A stretch of DNA of 55,786 nucleotides from NCBI GenBank assembly GCA_017559905.1, contig JAFYQF010000011.1, positions 1 through 55,786 on the forward strand, in the 5' to 3' direction. Shown here in pieces: positions 43,164 to 52,275 of this stretch (positions are counted from its first letter, which is position 1; each line of letters begins with the position of its first letter). The notes under the pieces are model-generated. The model saw nothing but the letters and a program-made list of their open reading frames with translations, ran no database searches and was not told where the DNA came from. The translations under genes and the position numbers were made by a program. Source of the stretch: a bacterium (GTDB taxonomy: Bacteria; Cyanobacteriota; Vampirovibrionia; Gastranaerophilales; Gastranaerophilaceae).

Positions 43164-44276
43164 TTAAATATCCTTTGATTTGTAAAAACCAACAATACCT
43201 AAAGAAAATGCTAAAGGCGGGAATATTGCAGTAATAAATGGATGCAAAATCCCTTTTTCTGCCAATAAATCGAATAGTGGTAATGTTATGTAATACAAGA
43301 AAATACAACCGATTGCAATAACAAACCCTACTAGTTTTTGTTCTCTTGGTTTGCTAAAGCCTAGTAATGTACCCATAATCGCTAATAATACGCATACAAA
43401 AGGATGGAAATATCTCTGTAGATATTTGTTTAGCATATCACGGTATTCTTCATCCATTTGTTCAATCTTAAGCAAATTAACATATTGTTTTAATTCTGTG
43501 TTGGTGATATCTCTGTCACGCTTTGTACTGTATGTCATTAATGTATATGCGTTTTTTGCACTTTGACCTTCAAGAGCAGTCATATCTGCATATTTTTCTA
43601 TACCTTCGAAAATCCCGTCAGAGGAAATTTGATATTTTGTAATATCTTTCAAAAGCCATTTTTCGTCTTCATATTTCCCTGTTTCTGCAACGTAAATTTC
43701 AGATAACTGATGAACGTCATCATACATTTTTTTTGAAAAATCTAATACAATAACATTCGACATTTTGTCTTTTGTGAATTTTGATACAACAACCGCTTTT
43801 TTAGGGTGTCCACCTTCGTCTTTTTGGGTGTAAATATATTGAGTTGTCGCAACTTTGCCTTTAATCTCAAGTAATTTGTTGCAAGAATATGGAATTAATT
43901 TGTCGCAAGTGATAAAACATAATCCAGTGACGATTAAACTCAAAACCAACACAGGTGCTAAAATTCTTGCAAACGACATCCCTGCTGCACGGAAAATTGT
44001 TAATTCACTATCCTTGCTCAATTTGTCAAATGTAAATAATGTTCCAAGCAACAAACCTACTGGGAATGCTTTACCTAAAATTTTTGGCAATTCATACAAA
44101 AGAACAAGTCCTGCAGTTTTTAGAGTATAAACTCCAGTCAAAGCCTTTTTAATTGTACTCAAAAGCATTTCTGGTGCAATCCAAACTACAGTGAATAGCA
44201 ATATCGCAATGAAAGTTGCCATAAATACTTGTGAGAAAATATATTTGTCATAAACAGTAAGTTTAGGAAGTTTCAT
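43164..44276 (-). CDS. LptF/LptG-family lipopolysaccharide export permease
   Basis: A 370-residue inner-membrane protein of the YjgP/YjgQ family. Six membrane helices are visible: three near 10-105 (FMATFIAILLFTVVWIAPEM and following), a large periplasmic beta-jellyroll domain (about 125-265), and three more near 275-365. Together with LptB it extracts lipopolysaccharide from the inner membrane for transport outward. Its stop/start overlaps lptB by one base. Only one permease gene is present here; the partner (LptG or LptF) is not in the window. Confidence 0.93.
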   Translation of the reverse strand: MKLPKLTVYDKYIFSQVFMATFIAILLFTVVWIAPEMLLSTIKKALTGVYTLKTAGLVLLYELPKILGKAFPVGLLLGTLFTFDKLSKDSELTIFRAAGMSFARILAPVLVLSLIVTGLCFITCDKLIPYSCNKLLEIKGKVATTQYIYTQKDEGGHPKKAVVVSKFTKDKMSNVIVLDFSKKMYDDVHQLSEIYVAETGKYEDEKWLLKDITKYQISSDGIFEGIEKYADMTALEGQSAKNAYTLMTYSTKRDRDITNTELKQYVNLLKIEQMDEEYRDMLNKYLQRYFHPFVCVLLAIMGTLLGFSKPREQKLVGFVIAIGCIFLYYITLPLFDLLAEKGILHPFITAIFPPLAFSLGIVGFYKSKDI

Positions 44277-45001
44277 TATAATGCGAAATCCTTTCCTAGA
44301 TAATATTTTCTAGCGTCTGGGTCATTAGCAACATCGACGCTTCTGCCTTGAATTTTGATTTGACCGTCAAAAATAACGTAAGCTCTATCAGTGATTGATA
44401 GTGTTGCTTTAGGGTTGTGGTCTGTGATTAATACGCCCAATCCTTTGTCTTCTGAAATCTTTTTGATATTGTCTTTGATTTCGCCAATTGCAATAGGGTC
44501 GATACCTGCAAAAGGTTCATCTAACAACATAAAATCAGGGCTTGCAGCCAAGGCTCTTGCGATTTCAACACGGCGTCTTTCTCCGCCTGACAAAGAAACT
44601 GCCGCGTAAGAACGAAGTTTCAAGATACCGAATTCGCTTAAAAGTTCTTCTAATTTGCGTCTTTTTTCGTCAACAGTGAGTTTTTCGTTCATTTCAAGAA
44701 CAAGTTTAATATTATCTTCAACAGAAAGTTTTCTGAAAATAGATGCTTCTTGTGGTAGATATCCGATACCCATTTTTGCACGGATGTTCATTGGGCTAGC
44801 TGTAATATCTCTGCCATTCAACAAAATTTGTCCGCCATCAGGTCGAACAAGTCCTACTACCATATAAAAAGTTGTGGTTTTCCCAGCACCATTTGGACCT
44901 AATAAACAAACGACTTCTCCCTTTTTAATATTAAATGAATTGTCGTTTACAACACGTCTATCGCCATATATTTTTATAAGGTTTTTTGCTTGTATCTCCA
45001 T
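44276..45001 (-). CDS. lptB: Lipopolysaccharide export ATP-binding protein LptB
   Basis: A 241-residue ABC ATPase. Walker A GPNGAGKTT (35-43), Q-loop LPQEASIFRKLSVEDNI (about 84-100), ABC signature LSGGERRRVEIARAL (about 139-153), Walker B FMLLDEPFAGIDP (about 157-169) and the H-loop ITDHNP are all present. The LSGGERRR motif and FAGIDP are typical of LptB. It energises lipopolysaccharide extraction with LptF/LptG. Ribosome site GGGGTAGGAT lies just before the ATG. It forms an operon with lptF and the NAGPA-domain gene. Confidence 0.97.
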   Translation of the reverse strand: MEIQAKNLIKIYGDRRVVNDNSFNIKKGEVVCLLGPNGAGKTTTFYMVVGLVRPDGGQILLNGRDITASPMNIRAKMGIGYLPQEASIFRKLSVEDNIKLVLEMNEKLTVDEKRRKLEELLSEFGILKLRSYAAVSLSGGERRRVEIARALAASPDFMLLDEPFAGIDPIAIGEIKDNIKKISEDKGLGVLITDHNPKATLSITDRAYVIFDGQIKIQGRSVDVANDPDARKYYLGKDFAL

Positions 45002-45146
45002 ATCCTACCCCGCTCTTCAGTAATAATATTTTACTTTAAATAATTTGGTATTGCAATTTATTATTAAGCTTTGAAAAGTTGCAAATAGTAAAATTCCATA
45101 TTTAAGATATGTTAAGTATATATAATTTATATGTTATAAACTTTTC

Positions 45147-45257
45147 TATGCTGGGCAAGACATGTTTATAAAACCATTTTCTTTTTCTTTATTTTCTCCT
45201 ACACACTAACCTTTTACATAATTGGCCGCCCCGAAAAAGCGGCTATTATTTTTTTAT
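45147..45257 (+). ncRNA. Candidate small RNA between lptB and trpS
   Basis: No plus-strand gene lies here, yet a clear terminator ends at 45255. An extended -10 box TGTTATAAA (45132-45140) precedes the predicted start near 45147, giving about 110 nt. A long pyrimidine-rich single-stranded stretch with TTTTCTCCTACACAC lies just before the terminator. CTCCT is complementary to Shine-Dalgarno sequences, a layout also seen in the cyanobacterial Yfr1 RNA (ACTCCTCACAC), but this is not Yfr1 by sequence. Boundaries are estimates. Confidence 0.5.
45223..45255 (+). terminator. Terminator of the candidate small RNA
   Basis: GCCGC/GCGGC stem (45225-45229 with 45239-45243, extendable by a G-U and a T-A pair) followed by seven T. 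It has no associated coding gene. Confidence 0.75.
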
Positions 45258-45274
45258 GGGTGCGTGTTTATAGC

Positions 45275-45365
45275 AAATAAGCGAATAAGCTTGTTTTAAA
45301 AGTAATATTGGTAAAATCTTCTAATATTACTTTTGACTGATAAGTACTCACTCATTCGCTTATTT
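45275..45365. repeat. Nested perfect inverted repeats after trpS
   Basis: Outer arms AAATAAGCGAAT (45275-45286) and ATTCGCTTATTT (45354-45365) enclose inner arms AAAAGTAATATT (45298-45309) and AATATTACTTTT (45323-45334). Both are 12 of 12. The outer arms share 11 bases with an element after bioB (54885-54932). It lies 17 bases after the trpS stop. No coding potential. Confidence 0.85.
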
Positions 45366-45382
45366 CCTAATTAACTTTAAAT

Positions 45383-46384
45383 TTAGTACATATTAACTAA
45401 ATTTCTAACTTCTTTGATAACTTTTTGGGCTTCTACTCTAGCTTTAGCTGAACCCTCTTTAATTATTCTGTGAACTTCTTCAGGGTGAGCTTCGTAGTAA
45501 GCGCGTTTTTCTCTGATGTCAGCAAGTTTTTCGTTGATTTTGGCGCCTAATTGACGTTTGCAATCTGCGCAACCTCTCAAGCCTTTTTCGCATTCACATT
45601 TTACTGTAGCAACTTCTTCTTCTGTGCCGAAGATTTCCCAATATTTGAATGCAACTTGGCAATCTTCAGGATGTCCAGGGTCGTCTTTTCTCATACGGCT
45701 TCTGTCAGTAATTGCAGACATAACTTTTTTAGCAGTAACTTCGGCAGTATCAGATATTTTTATGTCATTGCCGTAAGATTTACCCATTTTATTGCCGTCT
45801 AAACCGCAGATTAGTGAGCAGTGGTTTAGGATTGGCTTTGGTTCGTTGAAGAATTCACATTTGTAGATGTTGTTAAATCTTCTTGCGATATCACGAGTGA
45901 TTTCAATGTGTGCAACCTGATCCATACCAACAGGAACAAATGATGAATTAAACATCATAATATCTGCGCTCATCAAAACAGGATAACCCATTAGACCGTA
46001 GCTAATTTGAGAATTTGTACCCTCTTTTGAGTGCAAAATTTTTGCCATATCTTTCAAGGTTGGGTCACGTTCAACCCAGTTTTGCGGAGTTACCATGCTT
46101 AAATAAATGTTTAATTCCGCAATTTCAGGGACTAGAGATTGAACATAAATAGTTGATTTGTCAGGGTCTATACCACAACTTAACCAATCTGCTACAACAT
46201 CAACAACATCGTTTTTAAGATTTTCTGTTTTGTCATATTTTGTGGTCAAGGCGTGCCAGTCAGCAACAAAGAAAAAACTTTCGTATTCGTGTTGCAACTT
46301 TACCCAGTTCTGAATTACGCCCAAGTAATGTCCTAGGTGAAGTTTTCCTGTTGATCTCATTCCTGATACTATTCTTTTGTTCAT
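45383..46384 (-). CDS. trpS: Tryptophanyl-tRNA synthetase with Fe-S-type cysteine motif
   Basis: A 333-residue class I synthetase that charges tRNA-Trp. The HIGH region is GKLHLGHY (13-20), the KMSKS equivalent KMGKS (199-203), and DIMMF and QVAHIEITRDIARRFN mark the Trp pocket. Cys242, 265, 272 and 275 form C-x22-C-x6-C-x2-C, the exact spacing that holds a 4Fe-4S cluster in Thermotoga maritima TrpRS; an additional Cys263 is present. Length fits that type. Ribosome site GGAAGAAAGGG. There is no visible T-box or leader. It is a single gene. Confidence 0.96.
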   Translation of the reverse strand: MNKRIVSGMRSTGKLHLGHYLGVIQNWVKLQHEYESFFFVADWHALTTKYDKTENLKNDVVDVVADWLSCGIDPDKSTIYVQSLVPEIAELNIYLSMVTPQNWVERDPTLKDMAKILHSKEGTNSQISYGLMGYPVLMSADIMMFNSSFVPVGMDQVAHIEITRDIARRFNNIYKCEFFNEPKPILNHCSLICGLDGNKMGKSYGNDIKISDTAEVTAKKVMSAITDRSRMRKDDPGHPEDCQVAFKYWEIFGTEEEVATVKCECEKGLRGCADCKRQLGAKINEKLADIREKRAYYEAHPEEVHRIIKEGSAKARVEAQKVIKEVRNLVNMY

Positions 46385-46475
46385 ATATTTATACCCTTTC
46401 TTCCTGCTCTATTATATTGCGAAGAACTCAAGATGTAAATACAGCTTTTTAAAATGGCAAAAGGGAAATGAGATT

Positions 46476-49022
46476 TTAGAATTTTTTCAATTTAGCATAA
46501 GCTGCGTCCATAGCTTTGACGCCTTGTTTTCCAAAATCAATAGTATACATCATGCTATCTCCAACATTTATGACTTCTTTGATATGTCCTATGCCAAGTT
46601 TGTCGTGGAAAACTCTTTCACCTTCTGAAAAAACGTATTCAACAATAGTTGATTGTTGTTCTTTTTCGATTTTTTCAGCCTCAATTTTTACTTGTTCTTC
46701 GGTTTGGCGTTTGCGTTCTTCTAGCATTCTTTTGATTGCGTTGTCTTTGAAAAACTCTTTTACTTTTTCATCGTCACGCTCTTTGTTAGCCTTGCTTTTT
46801 ACTAAAATTGTGCGTTGAGCTGTTCTTTGAGGTTGTGGGTAACCGTAATTGTTGTTTGACTTTTGTACGTTACGGTTAGGGTTGTTGTTGCCACCGCTGG
46901 CAAGCCCTTTTGTAGGTGCAACAAACCCTTTGCCAAATCCGCTTGATGGTTTTACAAATCCGTAGCTGTCAGATTGTGCGGCTGCATAATTATATTTTGA
47001 TTGACCCGTTTTTGCTTTAGAAACAGCATTTTGGAATGTTGAAGACCCGCTTGTTGAGCCTTCAAATGAAGTCATTTCTAATAGTTGACGTGGAATTTCT
47101 TCAATAAATCTTGATGGAGTGTAATACTTGTATTCACCCCACATTTGGCGACGTTTAGCTGATGAAAGATATAATTTTTCTTCTGCACGAGTTACTCCTA
47201 CGTACATCAAGCGTCTTTCTTCTTCCATTTCTGATGGAATGTTTAATGTTCTTTGGTGTGGGAAAATCCCTTCGTCGCATCCTGCCAAAAATACCACAGG
47301 AAACTCCAAACCTTTTGCGGCGTGAAGTGTCATAAGGGTTACGTTGTTTGCAATGTTGTCCAAGTTGTCTGTGTCAGAAACCAGTGCAACTTGTTGCAAG
47401 AATTCGCCAAGTATATTGTCCATATCTTCTGGCTCATATTCTCCTGCTACGTTAACAAGTTCTTGTAAGTTTTCAATATCAGCTTCACTTTCAGGTGTGT
47501 TTTGAGCTTGAAGTTCTGCAAGATAACCTGTTTTTTCGATTACTAAAGTTACAAATTCTTGTAGACCGTAGCTTTTTTGCGCATCTCTAAATTTCAAGAT
47601 TAGTTCAGAAAATTCTTTGATTTTTGCTTTTGTTCTTGGTGGCATATCATCGAATTCGTCAATTCTTTGCGCTGCCTCGAACAAGCTTATGTCAAGACTG
47701 TCTGCAAAATCTTGTAAGTTTTTGACAGAAGTATCTCCAATAGCACGTTTTGGTACGTTTACTATTCTTCTGAAACTTTGACTGTCGTCAGTGTTATAAA
47801 TAAGCCTTAAATATGCAATGATATCTTTGATTTCTTTTCTGTCGTAGAACTTTAGTCCACCATAAATTCTATATGGAATTCCTGCAGCCATACAAGCTTC
47901 TTCTAGTGCACGTGATTGTGAATTTGTGCGATAAAGGATTGCGTATCTGTTGTAATCTCCGCCTGAATTCTGCTTTATTTTACTTACGATAAAGTTTGCT
48001 TCATCGGCTTCATCTTGAGCTTCAAAGTAATCAATTTTTTCGCCTTCGCCTTTGTTTGAATACAATACTTTGTCAACACGTTCAGTGTTGTTTTCGATAA
48101 TTGCGTTTGCAACGTTTAGAATATTTGCAGTAGAGCGGTAGTTTTGTTCAAGCTTAATCAGTTTAGTATTTTTGAAATCTTTTTGGAAGTTCATAATGAT
48201 TGTATAATCAGCTCCACGCCAACTGTAAATTGATTGGTCAACATCACCTACGACACAAAGCGAACGTTCTGGTGGGAGTTCTTCCAGATTGTTTGTGTAC
48301 AACATTTTGACAAGTCTGTATTGAGCAAGGTTTGTATCTTGGTACTCATCGACCAGAATGTGTTGGAAACGATTGTAATAATAGGCTCTTACTTGTGCGT
48401 TTTGTTCAAGTAATTTAACCGTTAACATTAACATATCGTCAAAATCGATTGCGTTGTTGTTGTTTAGTGTATTTTCGTATTCTTCGTAGATTTGAGCAAT
48501 TTTTTGGGATTTAAAATCTCTTGCGAATGTTGCAAATGTATATGCGTCTTGCATTTTGTTTTTTGCGTTTGAGATAACTGCTTTTACAAGTTTTGGAGCA
48601 TAAACTTTGTCATCAAGGTTTAACTTTTTAACTGCTTGTTTGATGACTGCATTTGCGTCTGTTTCGTCGTATATTGTGAAATTTTTGTCTAATTTTTTCC
48701 CTGATTGGAAGTTGTAATTGTCAATGTTCTCTCTTAAAATTCTTCCGCAGATGCCGTGAAAAGTCCCTACCCACATATATTTAACAGTATTTTCGCCAAT
48801 CATTTTGCCAAGACGTTCTTTCATCTCTTTTGCAGCTTTGTTGGTAAATGTAACTGCCAAAATATCTTTTGGTCGAACTCCGTTTTGAACTAAATATGCA
48901 ATACGTGAAGTTAAAACTTTAGTCTTGCCACTACCTGCGCCAGCTAAAATTAACAGCGGTCCTGCGATAGTTTGAACAGCTTCTTTCTGCTCCTTGTTAA
49001 GATTTTCAAGTAGATTTTCCAT
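46476..49022 (-). CDS. pcrA: ATP-dependent DNA helicase, UvrD/PcrA type
   Basis: An 848-residue superfamily 1A helicase. Motif I is LILAGAGSGKTKVL (about 24-37), TFTNKAAKEMKER follows (about 59-71), then DEYQDTN (about 222-228), GDVDQSIYSWRGAD (about 259-272), LEQNYRST, LMTLHAAKGLEFPVVF (about 568-583) and VGVTRAEEKLYL (about 614-625). Such enzymes unwind DNA in repair and remove proteins from DNA. The C-terminal 180 residues are a Ser/Gly/Asn-rich linker followed by a small domain (GERVFHDKLGIGHIKEV), common in PcrA. Ribosome site AGGGGAG. Assignment between UvrD and PcrA is by linker and C-terminus only. Confidence 0.94.
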   Translation of the reverse strand: MENLLENLNKEQKEAVQTIAGPLLILAGAGSGKTKVLTSRIAYLVQNGVRPKDILAVTFTNKAAKEMKERLGKMIGENTVKYMWVGTFHGICGRILRENIDNYNFQSGKKLDKNFTIYDETDANAVIKQAVKKLNLDDKVYAPKLVKAVISNAKNKMQDAYTFATFARDFKSQKIAQIYEEYENTLNNNNAIDFDDMLMLTVKLLEQNAQVRAYYYNRFQHILVDEYQDTNLAQYRLVKMLYTNNLEELPPERSLCVVGDVDQSIYSWRGADYTIIMNFQKDFKNTKLIKLEQNYRSTANILNVANAIIENNTERVDKVLYSNKGEGEKIDYFEAQDEADEANFIVSKIKQNSGGDYNRYAILYRTNSQSRALEEACMAAGIPYRIYGGLKFYDRKEIKDIIAYLRLIYNTDDSQSFRRIVNVPKRAIGDTSVKNLQDFADSLDISLFEAAQRIDEFDDMPPRTKAKIKEFSELILKFRDAQKSYGLQEFVTLVIEKTGYLAELQAQNTPESEADIENLQELVNVAGEYEPEDMDNILGEFLQQVALVSDTDNLDNIANNVTLMTLHAAKGLEFPVVFLAGCDEGIFPHQRTLNIPSEMEEERRLMYVGVTRAEEKLYLSSAKRRQMWGEYKYYTPSRFIEEIPRQLLEMTSFEGSTSGSSTFQNAVSKAKTGQSKYNYAAAQSDSYGFVKPSSGFGKGFVAPTKGLASGGNNNPNRNVQKSNNNYGYPQPQRTAQRTILVKSKANKERDDEKVKEFFKDNAIKRMLEERKRQTEEQVKIEAEKIEKEQQSTIVEYVFSEGERVFHDKLGIGHIKEVINVGDSMMYTIDFGKQGVKAMDAAYAKLKKF

Positions 49023-49051
49023 GCTCCCCTATTCCCAAAATTAAATTTTTG

Positions 49052-49060
49052 TGTTATAAT
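49052..49060 (+). promoter_or_regulatory. Promoter of the SLOG-protein operon
   Basis: Extended -10 TGTTATAAT (49052-49060), 57 bases before the ATG at 49118. Confidence 0.55.
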
Positions 49061-49117
49061 CAGCATAATCGAAAAAAATATTTATTGCAATTGTGATTTA
49101 TCAAGAAAGTAGGAAAA

Positions 49118-49714
49118 ATGGCAGATTTAGACAAAACAATTTTAATGAATACAGACGATACAAACAGAGAAGAACAACCATCAATTATGGTTCCTATGGA
49201 TGAATTAGACAGAGTTAGTTCGGATTCTCCAGATACAATTGATGAATTGGCTCAAGAATTAGCTACAATCAGACAATCTGCCAAAAAAATTGCGATTATC
49301 GGTAGCCGTAATCTTCCGATTACTCACCAACAAATGATTGAAACTCTTGCGACAGCACTTGTTCGTCAAGGGAATACAATCATCACTTCTGGTGGTTCTT
49401 CAGGTACTAACGCTGCAGCGATTCGTGGAGCAATGAAAGCTAATCCTGATAAATTGAAAGTTATTTTGCCTCAAACAATTGGTCAACAGCCAAGTGATGT
49501 TCAAGATCAATTGATTGGCGTTCCAAATATTGTTGAGCATTCAGATAGAGCTATGATGACATTGGCTGATGCTTCAAGAGTTTGCAACAGAGAGATTATT
49601 GATGATTGTAATCAATTGATATGTTTCTTATCTCATACAAGTAAAACTCTACATAATGCAGTTCAATATGCAGAAGAAGGACACAAAGTTATTACTGTGT
49701 TCTACCTCGATTAG
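49118..49714 (+). CDS. SLOG/DprA-like Rossmann-domain protein
   Basis: A 198-residue protein. After an acidic N-terminal tail (about 1-50) there is a nucleotide-binding Rossmann core: KKIAIIGSRNLPITHQQMIE (about 55-74), QGNTIITSGGSSGTNAAAIRGA (about 88-109, split here into its SGGSSGTN core), then IVEHSDRAMMTLADASRVCN. The GS-R and SGG-x-GTN motifs are those of the SLOG superfamily that includes DprA and LOG. It is much shorter than DprA and lacks its other domains. It could bind a nucleotide ligand or DNA. It precedes the HEAT-like gene by 17 bases. The function is unknown. Confidence 0.6.
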   Translation: MADLDKTILMNTDDTNREEQPSIMVPMDELDRVSSDSPDTIDELAQELATIRQSAKKIAIIGSRNLPITHQQMIETLATALVRQGNTIITSGGSSGTNAAAIRGAMKANPDKLKVILPQTIGQQPSDVQDQLIGVPNIVEHSDRAMMTLADASRVCNREIIDDCNQLICFLSHTSKTLHNAVQYAEEGHKVITVFYLD

Positions 49715-49731
49715 TGCTATCGGATAGGGTT

Positions 49732-50904
49732 ATGACTGAAGATTTAATTAAAAAGTTAACGGGTAAAAACAAGCCTGACTTTGAATTTGCGGCTCAACAT
49801 TTAGTTGATTCTGCTGATGTTGAAATGTTCAAGGCGTTGGTAGAAAAGGACGATTTTCTATTTGATTTTGTAAAAGAAAATGTTGCTCAAAGAATTGCGA
49901 ATGCTGTTAATGAGGGTAATTATGAAAATTTACTCAAGTTTTTAGAATTTTATTCGCCATCTTATGATGAGGTTATCATATCTTCGCTTGCAAAGTTTGC
50001 AGATGAAGATTTGACTGATGAGATGTTAGAGCTTTTTGAAAATGGTAACAATGCTCAAAAAACTTACTGTGCAAAATATTTTGCGTATATTCAAGACCCA
50101 TTGGCGATTGAACTTTTAAAAAAGAATTCGTATACAGAAGATGATTTTTTGAATTCAAATTGTGCATCAACTTTAGGGGTAATGAATGAGGAATCTTCTT
50201 ACAAAGAGGCTTTGGGAAAACTCAAAACAGGTGATGAGTTTGAACAATTGAAAGCAGTCAAATTTTTAGGTGCTTATGGAAATTCTGAAGCTATTCCATA
50301 TTTGATAGAAGTTATGAAGACATCGACAATGTCGGAAAATATTGCGGGTGAAATTCCTTATTTAGCTGATATTTTTAGTATTTTGGAACAGGATAAAGAA
50401 GGCGGTTTGTTAATTATAAATAATATAGTTAACGGATTGGGAGAAATTATTCCTTTGTCTTCAGTTTTTGATTATGAGCTTTATGAAGTTTTTGAGCGTT
50501 TAATGCACAATGCTGAAGATAGTTGTACTGCGATTGTGTTATTAAATGCTAACGAAAAATTCGATACTCTAACAGAAAATGATGAATACTTGTTTGATGA
50601 AGATAAAAATACTAAAAAAGAAATTCTTGATATCAAAAAATTATTGGGCAATATTCATAAGAAAGAACTTTTGGGCTTTGTTAATGCAGAATTGCGTGAA
50701 GATAGTCCGTTTGTGTATACTGCGCTTGACTTTGCTCAAGATATGTTTGCCGTGAGAGAACTTCTTAAATGTAGTAATCAAACGGTTATTGTAAAAACAG
50801 CAGAAGTGTTAAAGGCACACAATGAGTTGGATGATACATCTCGTCAGGTTGCACTTTTGAAAATTACTGATGATAATATAAAATCAATAATAAGAGCCCT
50901 TTAG
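49732..50904 (+). CDS. HEAT-like repeat protein, unknown
   Basis: A 390-residue acidic helical protein made of repeated helix pairs such as DDFLNSNCASTLGVMNEESS, FEQLKAVKFLGAYGNSEAIP and YLIEVMKTSTMSENIAGEIP, which look like HEAT/armadillo repeats for protein binding. There is no signal peptide. ATG 49732 (after AGGGTT) is preferred to GTG 49714, which has no ribosome site. It follows the SLOG gene closely and precedes a NUDIX gene by 43 bases, so the genes may be one unit. Family not recognised. Confidence 0.6.
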   Translation: MTEDLIKKLTGKNKPDFEFAAQHLVDSADVEMFKALVEKDDFLFDFVKENVAQRIANAVNEGNYENLLKFLEFYSPSYDEVIISSLAKFADEDLTDEMLELFENGNNAQKTYCAKYFAYIQDPLAIELLKKNSYTEDDFLNSNCASTLGVMNEESSYKEALGKLKTGDEFEQLKAVKFLGAYGNSEAIPYLIEVMKTSTMSENIAGEIPYLADIFSILEQDKEGGLLIINNIVNGLGEIIPLSSVFDYELYEVFERLMHNAEDSCTAIVLLNANEKFDTLTENDEYLFDEDKNTKKEILDIKKLLGNIHKKELLGFVNAELREDSPFVYTALDFAQDMFAVRELLKCSNQTVIVKTAEVLKAHNELDDTSRQVALLKITDDNIKSIIRAL

Positions 50905-50947
50905 TATTATCAATTATGCTATTGCGACTCAAAAAGGGAGTTAAGAT

Positions 50948-51487
50948 ATGGAATTGTTTGAAAAAAAATTAGAGGGTGAAATTGTTTTTGACGGCAAGGT
51001 TATGACTGTTCACAGGGACAAAATAGAGTTGTCAAATGGCGATACTTCTTTTAGGGAAGTTGTTGAACATTCTGGTGGTGTTGTAATTTTGGCATCGTGT
51101 TTGGAGAATAATGTTGAGAAAATTTTAATGGTTAAACAATACCGTTACCCAATTCAACAAGCTTTGTTAGAGTTGCCTGCAGGTAAACTTGAGAAAGGTG
51201 AAGACCCTTTTGGTGCTGCTAAACGTGAATTGGTTGAAGAAACAGGTTTTGAAGCTGATGATTGGCAAAATTTAGGGTTTATACATACTTCTGCGGGTTA
51301 TAGTAGTGAAAAACTATATTTGTACAAAGCTAAAAATTTAAGGTTTGTTGGTGAGCGCCCTGATGATGGTGAAATTTTGAAAAATTGCAAGTATTCTAAA
51401 GATGAAGTTATAAATATGATTACTTCTGGCGAAATTACTGATGCAAAAACAATTTGTGCAATGATGAAGGGACTAATTAATGATTAA
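50948..51487 (+). CDS. NUDIX hydrolase (ADP-ribose pyrophosphatase type)
   Basis: A 179-residue NUDIX enzyme. The box is GKLEKGEDPFGAAKRELVEETGFEADDW (about 79-106), fitting G-x5-E-x7-REVxEEx-GU, and the preceding VKQYRYPIQQALLELPAGKL is typical of ADP-ribose pyrophosphatases (NudF). The enzyme would split ADP-ribose into AMP and ribose-5-phosphate, limiting toxic ADP-ribose. Ribosome site AAAGGGAG. Its end overlaps the next gene by eight bases, so translation is coupled. Confidence 0.9.
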   Translation: MELFEKKLEGEIVFDGKVMTVHRDKIELSNGDTSFREVVEHSGGVVILASCLENNVEKILMVKQYRYPIQQALLELPAGKLEKGEDPFGAAKRELVEETGFEADDWQNLGFIHTSAGYSSEKLYLYKAKNLRFVGERPDDGEILKNCKYSKDEVINMITSGEITDAKTICAMMKGLIND

Positions 51488-52274
51488 GCTTGTTGCAACT
51501 GATATTGATGGAACAATATTAGGCGGAGATTTTGAGTTTAAGGATTCCGTTAAAAACTGCATCAATGAATTGCAAAAAAAAGGTATAAAAGTTGTTCTTG
51601 TAACTGGCAGAATGCATTGTGCTGCGGTGAAAATTGCTCAAGAACTTGGAATTACGACTCCAGTTGTTTCCTATCAGGGTGGTATGGTTAAAGAAATAGA
51701 GTCTTGTGAAAAAGTTCTTTATCAAAGTGATGTAAATCCGCAAACTGCTAAAAAAATTATTGAATGGGCAAGAGAAAATAATGCCCATATTAATCTTTAT
51801 ATGGATGATGTTTTGTATGTTGAAGAAGACAACGAAATTATTCAAAAATACACTCAAGCACGCTTTATTGACTACAAAGTTTGCTCATTTGATGATTTAG
51901 AAATCAAAAACGTAAATAAAATTTTGGGTATTGATTATCAAGACGCACAGAGGGTTACAGGTTGGGTGGATGAATTAAAGCAGAAATATCCAAATCTTTA
52001 TATTGTGAAATCAACTCCGTATTTTTGTGAAATTGCCGAAAATACTGCCACAAAAGGCTGTGCAGTCAAATTTTTGCAAGAAATGTGGGATATTAAAACA
52101 GAAGAAACTCTTGCAATAGGCGATCAGGATAATGATATTGAATTGTTAAAATCTGCAGGTGTAAAAGTTGCTATGGGTAATGCGTCTGATGCTCTAAAAT
52201 CTTGTGCAGACTATATTACCGACCATGTTGATGAAGATGGTTGGGTCAAGGCAATGGAAAAATTCTGCTTGTAA
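51480..52274 (+). CDS. HAD-superfamily (Cof-type) sugar-phosphate phosphatase
   Basis: A 264-residue Cof/YidA-type HAD hydrolase. The nucleophile motif is LVATDIDGTIL (3-13), followed by KVVLVTGRM (about 37-45), the cap domain (about 85-190) and the final motif EETLAIGDQDNDIELLKSAGVKVAMGN (about 217-243), with the two Asp that bind magnesium. Such enzymes dephosphorylate sugar phosphates or flavin mononucleotide; the substrate is unknown. It overlaps the NUDIX gene by eight bases. Confidence 0.92.
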   Translation: MIKLVATDIDGTILGGDFEFKDSVKNCINELQKKGIKVVLVTGRMHCAAVKIAQELGITTPVVSYQGGMVKEIESCEKVLYQSDVNPQTAKKIIEWARENNAHINLYMDDVLYVEEDNEIIQKYTQARFIDYKVCSFDDLEIKNVNKILGIDYQDAQRVTGWVDELKQKYPNLYIVKSTPYFCEIAENTATKGCAVKFLQEMWDIKTEETLAIGDQDNDIELLKSAGVKVAMGNASDALKSCADYITDHVDEDGWVKAMEKFCL

Positions 52275-52275
52275 A

